From contig NZ_JACHIK010000001.1 in the NCBI RefSeq assembly GCF_014203155.1, forward strand, positions 248,001-312,000: a stretch of 64,000 bases of DNA, in the 5' to 3' direction. The translations under genes were made by a program, and so were the position numbers. Below, in pieces: positions 56,770-64,000 of the stretch. Every line of letters starts with the position of its first letter. Within the stretch, counting starts at the first letter, position 1. Source of the stretch: Shinella fusca. GTDB taxonomy: Bacteria > Pseudomonadota > Alphaproteobacteria > Rhizobiales > Rhizobiaceae. The notes under the pieces are model-generated. The model ran no database searches. It was not told the DNA's origin and saw only the letters and a program-made list of their open reading frames with translations.

Positions 56770-58605
56770 ATGTTCCAGAGTTTCGACGTCACCTCCACGC
56801 CGCAATACGGCCGCGAACGGACGGAGGCCCTGCGCGCCACCTTCGACGCGCTCGGCATCGACGGATTCCTCGTGCCGCGCGCCGACGAGTTCCAGGGCGA
56901 ATACGTGCCGGCCTCGGCCGAGCGCCTGTCCTGGCTGACGGGCTTCACCGGCTCGGCCGGCGTCGCGCTCGTCATGCGGGGGCAGGCGGTCGTCTTCGTC
57001 GACGGCCGCTATGTCACGCAGCTTGCCGAGCAGGTCGACCCGGAGGTCTTCACCGGCGGCGACCTCGTCGGCGAGCCGCCGCATCTGTGGCTGCAGAACC
57101 ATGGCCCCAAGGGCTTTCGCCTCGGCATCGACCCGTGGCTGCACACGGGCGCGGAAGTGCGCCGGCTGGAAAAGGCGCTCGCCGGCCTCGGCGGTTCGCT
57201 CGTCTTCCTGCCGCACAACCCGCTCGACAAGGCATGGACGGACCGCCCCGCCGAACCGCTCGGCCGCGTGACGATCCAGACCGTCGACAATGCCGGGGAA
57301 CTGGCGAAGGACAAGCTTGCACGGATGGCGGAAGCGACGCGGAAGGCCGGCGCGGACGTGCTCGCCGTCACCGATCCCTCGTCCATCGCCTGGATCTTCA
57401 ACATCCGCGGCAGCGACGTGCCGCACACGCCCCATCCGCTTGCCCGCGCCATCGTCCCGGCGAGCGGCCGCCCGCTCCTCTTCCTCGACAAGCGCAAGAC
57501 CGGCATCGAGCAGGAAGCCTATCTCACCCAGCTCGCCGACCTCCTGCCGCCCGCGACCTTCGACGAACAGCTCGCCGCGCTCGCGGCCGAGGGCAAGCGC
57601 ATCCTCATCGACCCCGACCAGGCGGCCTTTGCCATCGCGGAGATCGTGCGCACGAAAGGCGGCACGCTGGTCGAGGCCGCCGATCCCGCCCGCCTGCCCC
57701 GCGCCGTGAAGAACGCCGTCGAACTCCAGGGCTCGGCGAACGCCCATCTCCAGGACGGGGCGGCCATGGTGGAATTCCTCGCCTGGCTCGACGGCACGGA
57801 GCCGGGCACGCAGACCGAGATCGCCGTCACGACCAAACTGGAAGCGGTGCGCCGCAGCGTCGGCGAACGCCAGCAGAACCCGCTGAAGGACGTCTCCTTC
57901 GACACCATCGCCGGCGCGGGCGCCCATGCGGCCATCATGCATTACCGCGTGACGACCGACACCGATGCGCGGATCGAGCCCGGCACGATGTTCCTCGTCG
58001 ATTCCGGCGCGCAATATGTCAACGGCACGACGGACATCACCCGCACGGTCGCCATCGGCGCGGTGCCGGAGGAGCAGAAGCGCTTCTTCACGCTGGTGCT
58101 GAAGGGCATGATCGCCATCAGCACGGCGCGTTTCCCCAAGGGCACGCGCGGCTGCGACCTCGATCCCCTCGCCCGCATCGCGCTCTGGAAGGCCGGGGCG
58201 GACTTCGCCCACGGCACGGGCCACGGCGTCGGCTCCTATCTTTCGGTGCATGAGGGGCCGCAGCGCATCTCGCGGCTCTCCACGCAGGAGCTGCTGCCCG
58301 GCATGATCCTCTCGAACGAGCCCGGCTACTACCGCCCCGGCAGCTTCGGCATCCGCATCGAGAATCTCGTCCACGTCCTGCCGGCAGGGGCCATCGAGGG
58401 CGGCGACATGGACATGCTCGGCTTTGCGACGCTGACCTTCTGCCCGATCGACCGCCGCCTCGTCGTGCCCGCGCTGCTGACGGACGAGGAGCTTGCCTGG
58501 CTCAACGCCTATCATGCCGAAACGCGCGAGAAGATCGCGCCGCTCCTTTCGGACGACGCGGCCAAGGCGTGGCTCGATAAGGCGACGGCCCCGATCAGCC
58601 GGTGA
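56770..58605 (+). CDS. pepP: Xaa-Pro aminopeptidase (M24B, three-domain type)
   Basis: 611 residues. Removes an N-terminal residue preceding proline. The long form has two N-terminal creatinase-like domains (WLTGFTGSAGVALVMRGQAV then FVDGRYVTQLAEQV, and WIFNIRGSDVPHTPHPLARA) and a C-terminal pita-bread domain. Metal ligands are in FLVDSGAQYVNGTTDITRTV (Asp pair), HGTGHGVGSYLSVHEGP (His, Glu region) and LSNEPGYYRPGSFGIRIEN (Glu). The stop overlaps the convergent azlD by 11 nt. Probably alone in its unit. Confidence 0.95.
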   Translation: MFQSFDVTSTPQYGRERTEALRATFDALGIDGFLVPRADEFQGEYVPASAERLSWLTGFTGSAGVALVMRGQAVVFVDGRYVTQLAEQVDPEVFTGGDLVGEPPHLWLQNHGPKGFRLGIDPWLHTGAEVRRLEKALAGLGGSLVFLPHNPLDKAWTDRPAEPLGRVTIQTVDNAGELAKDKLARMAEATRKAGADVLAVTDPSSIAWIFNIRGSDVPHTPHPLARAIVPASGRPLLFLDKRKTGIEQEAYLTQLADLLPPATFDEQLAALAAEGKRILIDPDQAAFAIAEIVRTKGGTLVEAADPARLPRAVKNAVELQGSANAHLQDGAAMVEFLAWLDGTEPGTQTEIAVTTKLEAVRRSVGERQQNPLKDVSFDTIAGAGAHAAIMHYRVTTDTDARIEPGTMFLVDSGAQYVNGTTDITRTVAIGAVPEEQKRFFTLVLKGMIAISTARFPKGTRGCDLDPLARIALWKAGADFAHGTGHGVGSYLSVHEGPQRISRLSTQELLPGMILSNEPGYYRPGSFGIRIENLVHVLPAGAIEGGDMDMLGFATLTFCPIDRRLVVPALLTDEELAWLNAYHAETREKIAPLLSDDAAKAWLDKATAPISR

Positions 58606-58906
58606 AGTGACGCAGGATCATCACGAAGACCCAGCTCGCGCCCAGCATCGGCAGCAAGGAGATGCGCAGGCCGAGGAGGAAGGCGACCGCGAGGGTGAGG
58701 CTGACGTCGAGCCCGCCGGTAACGGCGGCGGGCGCGACCAGCGTGGTCAGCACGGCCGCGGGCACCGCGTTCAGCGCCGCCTCGGCGCGGGGCGGAATGG
58801 ACTTCATGCGCATGATGAAGAGATAGCCGCCGATGCGCGTGAGATAGGTGGCGATGGCGCCGGCCGCGATGATCAGCAGCGTCTGCGTGTGGAACCAGTT
58901 TTCCAT
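58595..58906 (-). CDS. azlD: AzlD-type branched-chain amino acid export subunit
   Basis: 103 residues with three to four hydrophobic helices (TLLIIAAGAIATYLTRIGGY, AAVLTTLVAPAAVTGGLDVS, LTLAVAFLLGLRI). Small partner of AzlC, exporting branched-chain amino acids. Start ATG 58906 has AGAGGGG eight bases before it; a GTG at 58912 overlapping the azlC stop (GTGA) would add two residues. Second gene of azlC-azlD, and convergent with pepP. Confidence 0.9.
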   Translation of the reverse strand: MENWFHTQTLLIIAAGAIATYLTRIGGYLFIMRMKSIPPRAEAALNAVPAAVLTTLVAPAAVTGGLDVSLTLAVAFLLGLRISLLPMLGASWVFVMILRHFTG

Positions 58907-58908
58907 GC

Positions 58909-59643
58909 TCACGTCCCCTCTTCCACGGGCTCGCCGGCCGGCTCTTCGGCCGCCTTGCTCTCCAGCGGCAGGACGGCGGCGATCGCGATGCCGGCGAGCG
59001 CCCCGAGGCTGACATGCCAGGGCGAGCCGACGAAATGCAGCGCGAGGATCGAGCCCGCCGCCGAGGCGATGACGACCGGCAGCCAGTTCGCCCGGCTGCG
59101 GAAGCCGAGCACGAGGCCCATGAAATAGATCGGCAGCAGCACGTCGATGCCGATGGCCCGCGGATCGCCGATCAGGTTGCCGAGAAAGCCGCCGACGATG
59201 GTAAGCGCGAGCCAGGGGAAATAGACGCTGGCGCCGAGCACCATCAGCCAGAGATAGGTGACCTTGCGGCCGGCATCGGCCCGCCGCTCCGCCTCGGCGA
59301 ACTGCGGGTCGATGAGCAGGAAGAACGAGGTCGCCTTCTGCCAGAAGGTGAGATGGCGGACATGCGGCGCCATGGCCGCCGAATAGAGCACATGGCGGAA
59401 ATTGACGGCGAAGATCGACAGCACCACCAGCCACGGCGCGACATGGTGGTTGAACAGCTCGACGCCGACGAGCTGGCTGGCGCCGGCATAGAGCGTGGCG
59501 CTCATCAGCGCGGCCTCGGCGATCGTCAGGCCGTTGTCGACGGCAATGGCGCCGAAGAGGACGCCGAACGGCGCGGCGGCGATCGCGATGGCGAGCCCAC
59601 GCTGGACGGCGTCGCGGATTTCATCTTTTCTGTCGGGGGTCAT
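58909..59643 (-). CDS. azlC: AzlC-type branched-chain amino acid export permease
   Basis: 244 residues. Conserved AzlC signature: AAAPFGVLFGAIAVDNGLTI, AEAALMSATLYAGASQLVGV and LSIFAVNFRHVLYSAAMAPH. Five or more helices follow, ending in a hydrophilic Glu-rich tail (EEPAGEPVEEGT). Start 59643 is chosen as the family start (MTPDRKDEIRDAVQRG); a longer upstream frame is unlikely. It pairs with AzlD directly downstream, and no regulator is adjacent. Confidence 0.93.
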   Translation of the reverse strand: MTPDRKDEIRDAVQRGLAIAIAAAPFGVLFGAIAVDNGLTIAEAALMSATLYAGASQLVGVELFNHHVAPWLVVLSIFAVNFRHVLYSAAMAPHVRHLTFWQKATSFFLLIDPQFAEAERRADAGRKVTYLWLMVLGASVYFPWLALTIVGGFLGNLIGDPRAIGIDVLLPIYFMGLVLGFRSRANWLPVVIASAAGSILALHFVGSPWHVSLGALAGIAIAAVLPLESKAAEEPAGEPVEEGT

Positions 59644-59770
59644 GGCTCGGCTCTGCTTGCGACCGGGCAGCCATAAAGCAGGCGCGCGCCACCGGCAAAC
59701 CAATATGGCTGATGGACCGTTCAGCGGCGTTGATCATTCCGCGTGGGTGCCGGGTAGCGTCCCACCTGCG

Positions 59771-59870
59771 GCATGGATGCTCGGGTCAAGCCCGAGCATG
59801 ACGGAGGAGAGGTTTTGGAGTGTCTTACACACCCACAGCCGTCATCCTCGGGCTTGACCTGAGGATCGAC
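59771..59870. repeat. Second inverted pair of 30-bp rhizobial palindromic repeats
   Basis: GCTCGGG-TCAAG-CCCGAGC (59779-59797, followed by ATGACGG) and CCTCGGG-CTTGA-CCTGAGG (59846-59864, preceded by GTCAT). They are in opposite orientation, 48 bp apart, like the pair at 22.9-23.0 kb. They occupy much of the 256 bp between panB and azlC. Nothing else is seen there. Confidence 0.75.
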
Positions 59871-59899
59871 CCCCACCCGCTTCAATGCGCGGAGCCGCA

Positions 59900-60724
59900 T
59901 CAAACCTTCTTGAGATGGAACGTGTGCTCCGGCCCCGGGAAGCTGCGTGCCTTCACCTCTTCGGCGTAGGTGGCGAAGGCTTCGCTCATCACCGGCGCGA
60001 GGTTGGCGAAATGCTTGACGAAGCGCGGCTTGAAATCCGTGAAGATGCCGAGCACGTCGTCCACCACCAGCACCTGCCCGTCGCAGGCGGGCGATGCGCC
60101 GATGCCGATGGTCGGCGCCTTGACCTCGCCGGTCAGCTCGCGCGCCACCGGCTCGACCGTGCCCTCCACGACGATGGCGAAGGCGCCGGCATCGTCGATG
60201 GCCGCGGCGTCCTTGCGGATCTTGTCGACTTCCTTGTCGTTGCGGCCGAGCGTGCGATAGCCGCCCGTCGTGTTGATGAGCTGCGGCATCAGGCCGACAT
60301 GGCCGAGCACGGGAATGCCGCGCTGCGTGAGGAAATGCACCGTCTCGGCCATTTCCGCCCCGCCCTCCAGCTTGATCGCCGAACAGCCGGTCTCCTTCAG
60401 CACCCGTGCGGCCGTGGCGAAGGCCTGCTCCTTCGACTGCTGGTATGAGCCGAACGGCAGGTCGACGACGACGCAGGCATTCGACGAGCCGCGCATGACG
60501 GCCTGGCCGTGGGCGATCATCATCTCGACCGTCACGCCGACCGTCGAATCGAGGCCGTAGAGCACCATGCCGAGACTGTCGCCGACCAGCATGAAATCGA
60601 CATGCGGGTCCATGAGCTTGGCCACGGGCGTCGTATAGGCGGTGAGGCTGACGATGGGGCGCTGGCCCTTGAGGGCCTTGATGTCGGCAGGGGCCAGACG
60701 GCGTTTGGCGGTGTGTACGCTCAT
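59900..60724 (-). CDS. panB: Ketopantoate hydroxymethyltransferase
   Basis: 274 residues. Adds a hydroxymethyl group from methylene-tetrahydrofolate to ketoisovalerate, the first step of pantothenate synthesis. Motifs: [39 protein letters not shown] with the metal Asp, [27 protein letters not shown] and [13 protein letters not shown]. The gene begins 6 nt after panC (AAGGTAG site), so the order is panC-panB, opposite to the more common panB-panC. Confidence 0.96.
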   Translation of the reverse strand: MSVHTAKRRLAPADIKALKGQRPIVSLTAYTTPVAKLMDPHVDFMLVGDSLGMVLYGLDSTVGVTVEMMIAHGQAVMRGSSNACVVVDLPFGSYQQSKEQAFATAARVLKETGCSAIKLEGGAEMAETVHFLTQRGIPVLGHVGLMPQLINTTGGYRTLGRNDKEVDKIRKDAAAIDDAGAFAIVVEGTVEPVARELTGEVKAPTIGIGASPACDGQVLVVDDVLGIFTDFKPRFVKHFANLAPVMSEAFATYAEEVKARSFPGPEHTFHLKKV

Positions 60725-60730
60725 GTCGCG

Positions 60731-61594
60731 CTACCTTTTCATGTTTTTCGGGCCGATGACCCGGTTGTCGAGGAGTTTCGTGCCCCCAAAGCGCACGAAT
60801 AGCAACAAAAGAACCGGCTTTTCGCCGATGCCGGCGATTTCCGCCAGCGTTTGCGGATCGCGCACGGCGACCACCTCGGGATGGGCGAGCGGCTCTGAGC
60901 GGAGGAAGGCAACGATCTTCTCCTCCAGCCGCCGGGCATCCGTTTCGCCCGCCGCGACCAGCCGCTCGGCCTCCTCCAGCGCGCGCGGCACGACGGCTGC
61001 GGCGGCGCGCTCCTCGGCAGAGAGGTAGACGTTGCGCGAGGAACAGGCGAGGCCGTCCACCTCGCGCACCGTCGCAACGCCGATCACCTCGACGGGCTGG
61101 GCAAGGTCTTCCGCCATGCGGCGGATGATGGCGAGCTGCTGGAAATCCTTCTCGCCGAAATAGGCCCGGTCGGGGCCTGCAATATTGAAGAGCTTCGTGA
61201 CGACCGTGGCGACGCCGGCGAAATGGCCGGGCCGCACGGCGCCTTCCAGCTCCGCGCCGAGCGTCGGCACGTCGACGACGGTTTCCATCGGCCGCGGATA
61301 CATGTCCGCAACGCCGGGGGCGAAGAGATAGTGCACGCCCTCGGCCTCAAGCATCGCCTGGTCGCGGGCAAGGTCGCGCGGATAGCGCGCGAGGTCCTCG
61401 TTCGCGCCGAACTGGAGGGGGTTGACGAAGATGGTGGCGACGACGATGTCGTTTTCGGCGAGCGCCCGGCGGGCGAGCGCCATATGGCCGACATGGAGAT
61501 AGCCCATCGTGGGAACGAGGCCGATGGTGCGGCCATCGAGCCGGTGCGGCGCAAGGGCCGCGCGCAAATCCGCGATGGTCGTGAAGGTCTGCAT
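60731..61594 (-). CDS. panC: Pantothenate synthetase
   Basis: 287 residues. ATP-dependent ligation of pantoate and beta-alanine. [20 protein letters not shown] contains the HxGH motif (HVGH), [20 protein letters not shown] and [19 protein letters not shown] (the KD pair) follow, and [12 protein letters not shown] closes it. Start 61594 has AAGGAGG eight bases upstream; 45 upstream codons are not homologous. First gene of panC-panB. Confidence 0.96.
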   Translation of the reverse strand: MQTFTTIADLRAALAPHRLDGRTIGLVPTMGYLHVGHMALARRALAENDIVVATIFVNPLQFGANEDLARYPRDLARDQAMLEAEGVHYLFAPGVADMYPRPMETVVDVPTLGAELEGAVRPGHFAGVATVVTKLFNIAGPDRAYFGEKDFQQLAIIRRMAEDLAQPVEVIGVATVREVDGLACSSRNVYLSAEERAAAAVVPRALEEAERLVAAGETDARRLEEKIVAFLRSEPLAHPEVVAVRDPQTLAEIAGIGEKPVLLLLFVRFGGTKLLDNRVIGPKNMKR

Positions 61595-61873
61595 CGCCGG
61601 TTCCTCCTTGCCTTCGCCCTCTTTCGCGGGCGATGCCGCCCGTGTGGCCTCCGCGGGCTGCTTCAGGGGGCGCCGTTTTCTATCTTGTGCAGCGCAAAAA
61701 GACAATCGGGAAAGACTTTTGCCCTCCATCGCTCACGCCGCCGGGCAGCTTTGCGTTTTGCGCACTGTACATTTCGCTCTGCGCCCAGTAGAGAGCGCGC
61801 CAGCACGCCCGACATTATCGGGCACGAGTGCGGCGCAAGATCGCCGCGGAACCCGAATTCCGAAAGACCCTAC
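61595..61873. other. 279-bp divergent region between panC and the RNA helicase
   Basis: No gene is seen here. The helicase side likely contains a long 5' leader, as is usual for cold-inducible DEAD-box genes, with CATTATCGGGCACGAG near 61813. I found no riboswitch-like structure or clear -35/-10 pair. Confidence 0.4.
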
Positions 61874-63844
61874 ATGACGAGTTTTGATGGCCTCGCTCCG
61901 GCGATGGCAAAGGCGTTGGAAAAACGCGGCTATACCACCTTGACGCCGGTTCAGGTCGCCGTCTCCGATCCGGCGATCGGCGAGGCCGACGCGCTGGTGT
62001 CCGCGCAGACCGGCTCCGGCAAGACCGTCGCCTTCGGCCTCGCGCTCGCCTCGACGCTGCTCGGCAGCGAGGAGCGCTTCGGGCGCGCGGCAGGCCCGCT
62101 CGCCCTCGTCATCGCCCCGACGCGCGAACTGGCCATGCAGGTCAAGCGCGAGCTGGAATGGCTCTACGAGATGACCGGCGCCGTCATGGCCTCCTGCGTC
62201 GGCGGCATGGACATGCGCACCGAGCGGCGCGGCCTCGAACGCGGCGCGCATATCGTCGTCGGCACGCCCGGCCGCCTGCGCGACCACATCACCCGCGGCA
62301 ACCTCGACCTGTCCGACATCCGCGCCGTGGTGCTCGACGAGGCCGACGAGATGCTCGACCTCGGCTTCCGCGAAGACCTCGAATTCATCCTCGAATCGGC
62401 GCCGGAAGACCGCCGCACGCTGATGTTCTCGGCGACCGTGCCGAAGGAGATCGCCGCGCTTGCCAAGAACTACCAGCGGGACGCCCTGCGCATCTCGACC
62501 GCCTCGGAGAAGGAGCAGCACGTCGATATCGACTACCGCGCCCTCCTCGTCGTGCCGGCCGACCGCGAGAACGCCATCATCAACGTGCTGCGCTACTACG
62601 ATGCGCAGAACGCCATCGTCTTCTGTTCGACGCGCGCGGCGGTCAACCACCTGACGGCCCGCTTCAACAATCGCGGCTTCTCGGTCGTGGCGCTCTCCGG
62701 CGAACTCAGCCAGAACGAGCGCACCCATGCGCTGCAGGCCATGCGCGACGGGCGCGCGCGCGTGTGCATCGCCACCGACGTCGCCGCCCGCGGCATCGAC
62801 CTGCCGAACCTCGAACTGGTCGTCCATGCGGACCTGCCGACCAATCCGGAAACGCTGCTGCACCGTTCGGGCCGCACCGGCCGCGCCGGCCGCAAGGGCG
62901 TCAGCGCCCTCATCGTGCCGGTGAGCGCCCGCCGCAAGGCCGAGCGCCTGCTGCAGGCCGCCAACCTCAAGGCGAACTGGGCAACGCCCCCCTCGGCCGA
63001 AGAAATCCTGCGCCGCGACGACGAGCGCCTGCTCGCCGATCCGCTCCTGACCGACGCGGTGACGGAAGACGAGGCAGCGACGGTCGATGCCCTCGTCGCC
63101 AAGTTCGATGCCCGCCAGCTTGCCGCCGCCGTCACCCGCTTCTTCACGGCCGGCCGTTCGGCCCCGGAAGACCTGATCGAGGTCTCGCTGGAACAGCGCA
63201 AGCCGCGCGAGCGCACCGAAGGCCCCTTCCCGACCGAGCCGAAGCGCCCGCGCGAAGGTTTCGGGGCGAGCCTGTGGATCTCCGTCTCCGTCGGCCGCAA
63301 GCAGCGCGCCGAGCCGCGCTGGCTGATCCCGATGCTCTGCCGCAACGGCAACATCACCAAGAACGAGATCGGCGCGATCAAGATGCAGCCGGAGGAGACC
63401 TATATCGAGCTTGCCGCCGATGCCGCCAGCGGCTTCCTCGACAGGCTCGGCCCCGGCAACATGCTGGAGCGCGGCATCCGCGTGACGGTGCTCGAGGGCC
63501 AGCCGGACCTGACGCCGCAGCCCTACACCCGCGCGCCCGGCGAAAAGACCCAGCGCTACGACAAGCCCGTGCGCAACGAGGAACGCCGCGCCGACTGGAA
63601 GCCGCGCGGCGAATTCGAGAAGAAGGGCGGCTACGACAAGAAGGCCCGTTTCGAGAAGAAGCGCGATTTCGACAAGCCGGAAGGCGCGGCCAAGCCGCAC
63701 TGGAAGGACCGCGAGGACGGCGGCAAGAAGCCGGCCAAGCCCTTTGCCGGCGCAAAGCCCTTCAAGGGCAAGCGCGACGACAAGGCGGCAAAGCCCGAGG
63801 GCGGCCCGCGCAAGCCGAAAACCAGGAAGCCTGATCGCTTCTAA
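61874..63844 (+). CDS. DEAD-box ATP-dependent RNA helicase, DeaD/CsdA type
   Basis: 656 residues. Unwinds RNA in ribosome assembly and at low temperature. Q-motif TPVQ (24-27), Walker A AQTGSGKT (44-51), PTRELAMQV, GTPGRLRDHI, DEAD at 155-158, SAT in LMFSATVPKEIAALAKN, then the second lobe RVCIATDVAARGIDLPNLEL and HRSGRTGRAGRKG. Residues about 470-545 form a DbpA-type RNA-binding domain (WISVSVGRKQRAEPRWLIPM). The tail is basic and repetitive (FEKKGGYDKKARFEKKRDFD). ATG 61874 is chosen by homology; an open frame extends 217 codons upstream across the panC region. Confidence 0.94.
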   Translation: MTSFDGLAPAMAKALEKRGYTTLTPVQVAVSDPAIGEADALVSAQTGSGKTVAFGLALASTLLGSEERFGRAAGPLALVIAPTRELAMQVKRELEWLYEMTGAVMASCVGGMDMRTERRGLERGAHIVVGTPGRLRDHITRGNLDLSDIRAVVLDEADEMLDLGFREDLEFILESAPEDRRTLMFSATVPKEIAALAKNYQRDALRISTASEKEQHVDIDYRALLVVPADRENAIINVLRYYDAQNAIVFCSTRAAVNHLTARFNNRGFSVVALSGELSQNERTHALQAMRDGRARVCIATDVAARGIDLPNLELVVHADLPTNPETLLHRSGRTGRAGRKGVSALIVPVSARRKAERLLQAANLKANWATPPSAEEILRRDDERLLADPLLTDAVTEDEAATVDALVAKFDARQLAAAVTRFFTAGRSAPEDLIEVSLEQRKPRERTEGPFPTEPKRPREGFGASLWISVSVGRKQRAEPRWLIPMLCRNGNITKNEIGAIKMQPEETYIELAADAASGFLDRLGPGNMLERGIRVTVLEGQPDLTPQPYTRAPGEKTQRYDKPVRNEERRADWKPRGEFEKKGGYDKKARFEKKRDFDKPEGAAKPHWKDREDGGKKPAKPFAGAKPFKGKRDDKAAKPEGGPRKPKTRKPDRF

Positions 63845-63849
63845 CCTGC

Positions 63850-63880
63850 TGGCGGCGCGGAACTTTTTCCGCCGCGCCGC
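63850..63880 (+). terminator. GC hairpin after the RNA helicase gene
   Basis: GCGGCGCGG (63852-63860), 11-base loop containing CTTTTT, CCGCGCCGC (63872-63880), starting 8 nt after the stop. No T-run follows, so termination, if any, is not classical. Confidence 0.4.
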
Positions 63881-63887
63881 ATTACAT

Positions 63888-63905
63888 CCCTCGCTTTTAC
63901 GAGGG
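63888..63905 (+). other. Small hairpin covering the ribosome site of the last gene
   Basis: CCCTCG - CTTTTA - CGAGGG (63888-63905), immediately followed by GGTGATCCG and the ATG at 63914. The GAGGGG Shine-Dalgarno sequence is one arm of the stem, so it may limit translation initiation. Confidence 0.5.
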
Positions 63906-63913
63906 GTGATCCG

Positions 63914-64000
63914 ATGACGGACAGGGCGGCAGACGCGGAGAACCATGTCGGCCGCTTCCTGACGGGGCTCGGCCGCGGCGTCGCCAGCGCGCTCTTCCTG
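63914..64000 (+). CDS. Unknown protein, N-terminal fragment (runs off the window)
   Basis: 29 codons are visible: MTDRAADAENHVGRFLTGLG then RGVASALFL. A hydrophilic start is followed by what looks like the beginning of a hydrophobic segment, so it is possibly a membrane protein. Preceded by GAGGGG. A family cannot be assigned. Confidence 0.55.
   Translation, partial: MTDRAADAENHVGRFLTGLGRGVASALFL

Overview
The window is about 64 kb of GC-rich alphaproteobacterial chromosome, most likely from the Rhizobiaceae (Rhizobium/Agrobacterium/Ensifer/Shinella type). The evidence is the circularly permuted two-piece tmRNA with the rhizobial tag ANDNYAEARLAA, gene orders such as hflK-hflC-DUF2065 and sspB-DUF4169, several rhizobial palindromic intergenic repeats, and an RNA that fits the alphaproteobacterial alpha-r14 (NfeR1) family. 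No phage, insertion sequence, CRISPR array, tRNA or rRNA was seen, and every gene appears intact apart from the two cut by the window ends.

Layout: 1-4.1 kb (minus strand) thyA, folA, hflK, hflC, DUF2065 and a DUF2853 gene. 4.26-5.7 kb (plus) ssrA followed by its proteolytic adaptor sspB and two small genes. 5.7-15.5 kb (minus) a giant AsmA-like protein, a D-lactate/glycolate-type FAD oxidase and an RND efflux pump with its membrane-fusion protein. 15.6-21.6 kb UvrD helicase, a DUF2778/L,D-transpeptidase-like protein, an amidase and a small His-rich secreted protein.

21.6-35.2 kb is the most unusual part. Twelve genes in five transcription units carry a Rieske oxygenase, a class III aminotransferase, a PotABCD-like ABC importer, a PMT-like methyltransferase, a BetI-like TetR regulator, two paralogous PYROXD2-like flavoproteins, a GcvT-like C1 transferase and an unknown 80-residue protein. 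Three near-identical 16-bp palindromes (YTGAATG..CRTTCAR type) stand upstream of the units. I read this as a BetI-like-controlled island for uptake and demethylation or oxidation of an N-methylated amine or betaine. The substrate is not known.

35.2-40.3 kb (minus) is an AcrAB-type pump with its TetR repressor, an inverted-repeat operator and a long leader hairpin. 40.4-52.7 kb is an amino-sugar/peptidoglycan salvage island: murQ, a sugar ABC importer and a Gfo/Idh dehydrogenase on the minus strand, and a GlcNAc-kinase-like gene, GntR regulator, SIS deaminase, nagA, a dipeptidase and cutC on the plus strand, divergent from a shared 196-bp control region with inverted GGTAT boxes. 52.7-64 kb holds creA, a small secreted protein, an orphan cheW, a 52-residue membrane ORF, a SCO protein, prmA, the alpha-r14-like RNA, pepP, azlCD, panCB, a DEAD-box RNA helicase and the start of an unknown gene.
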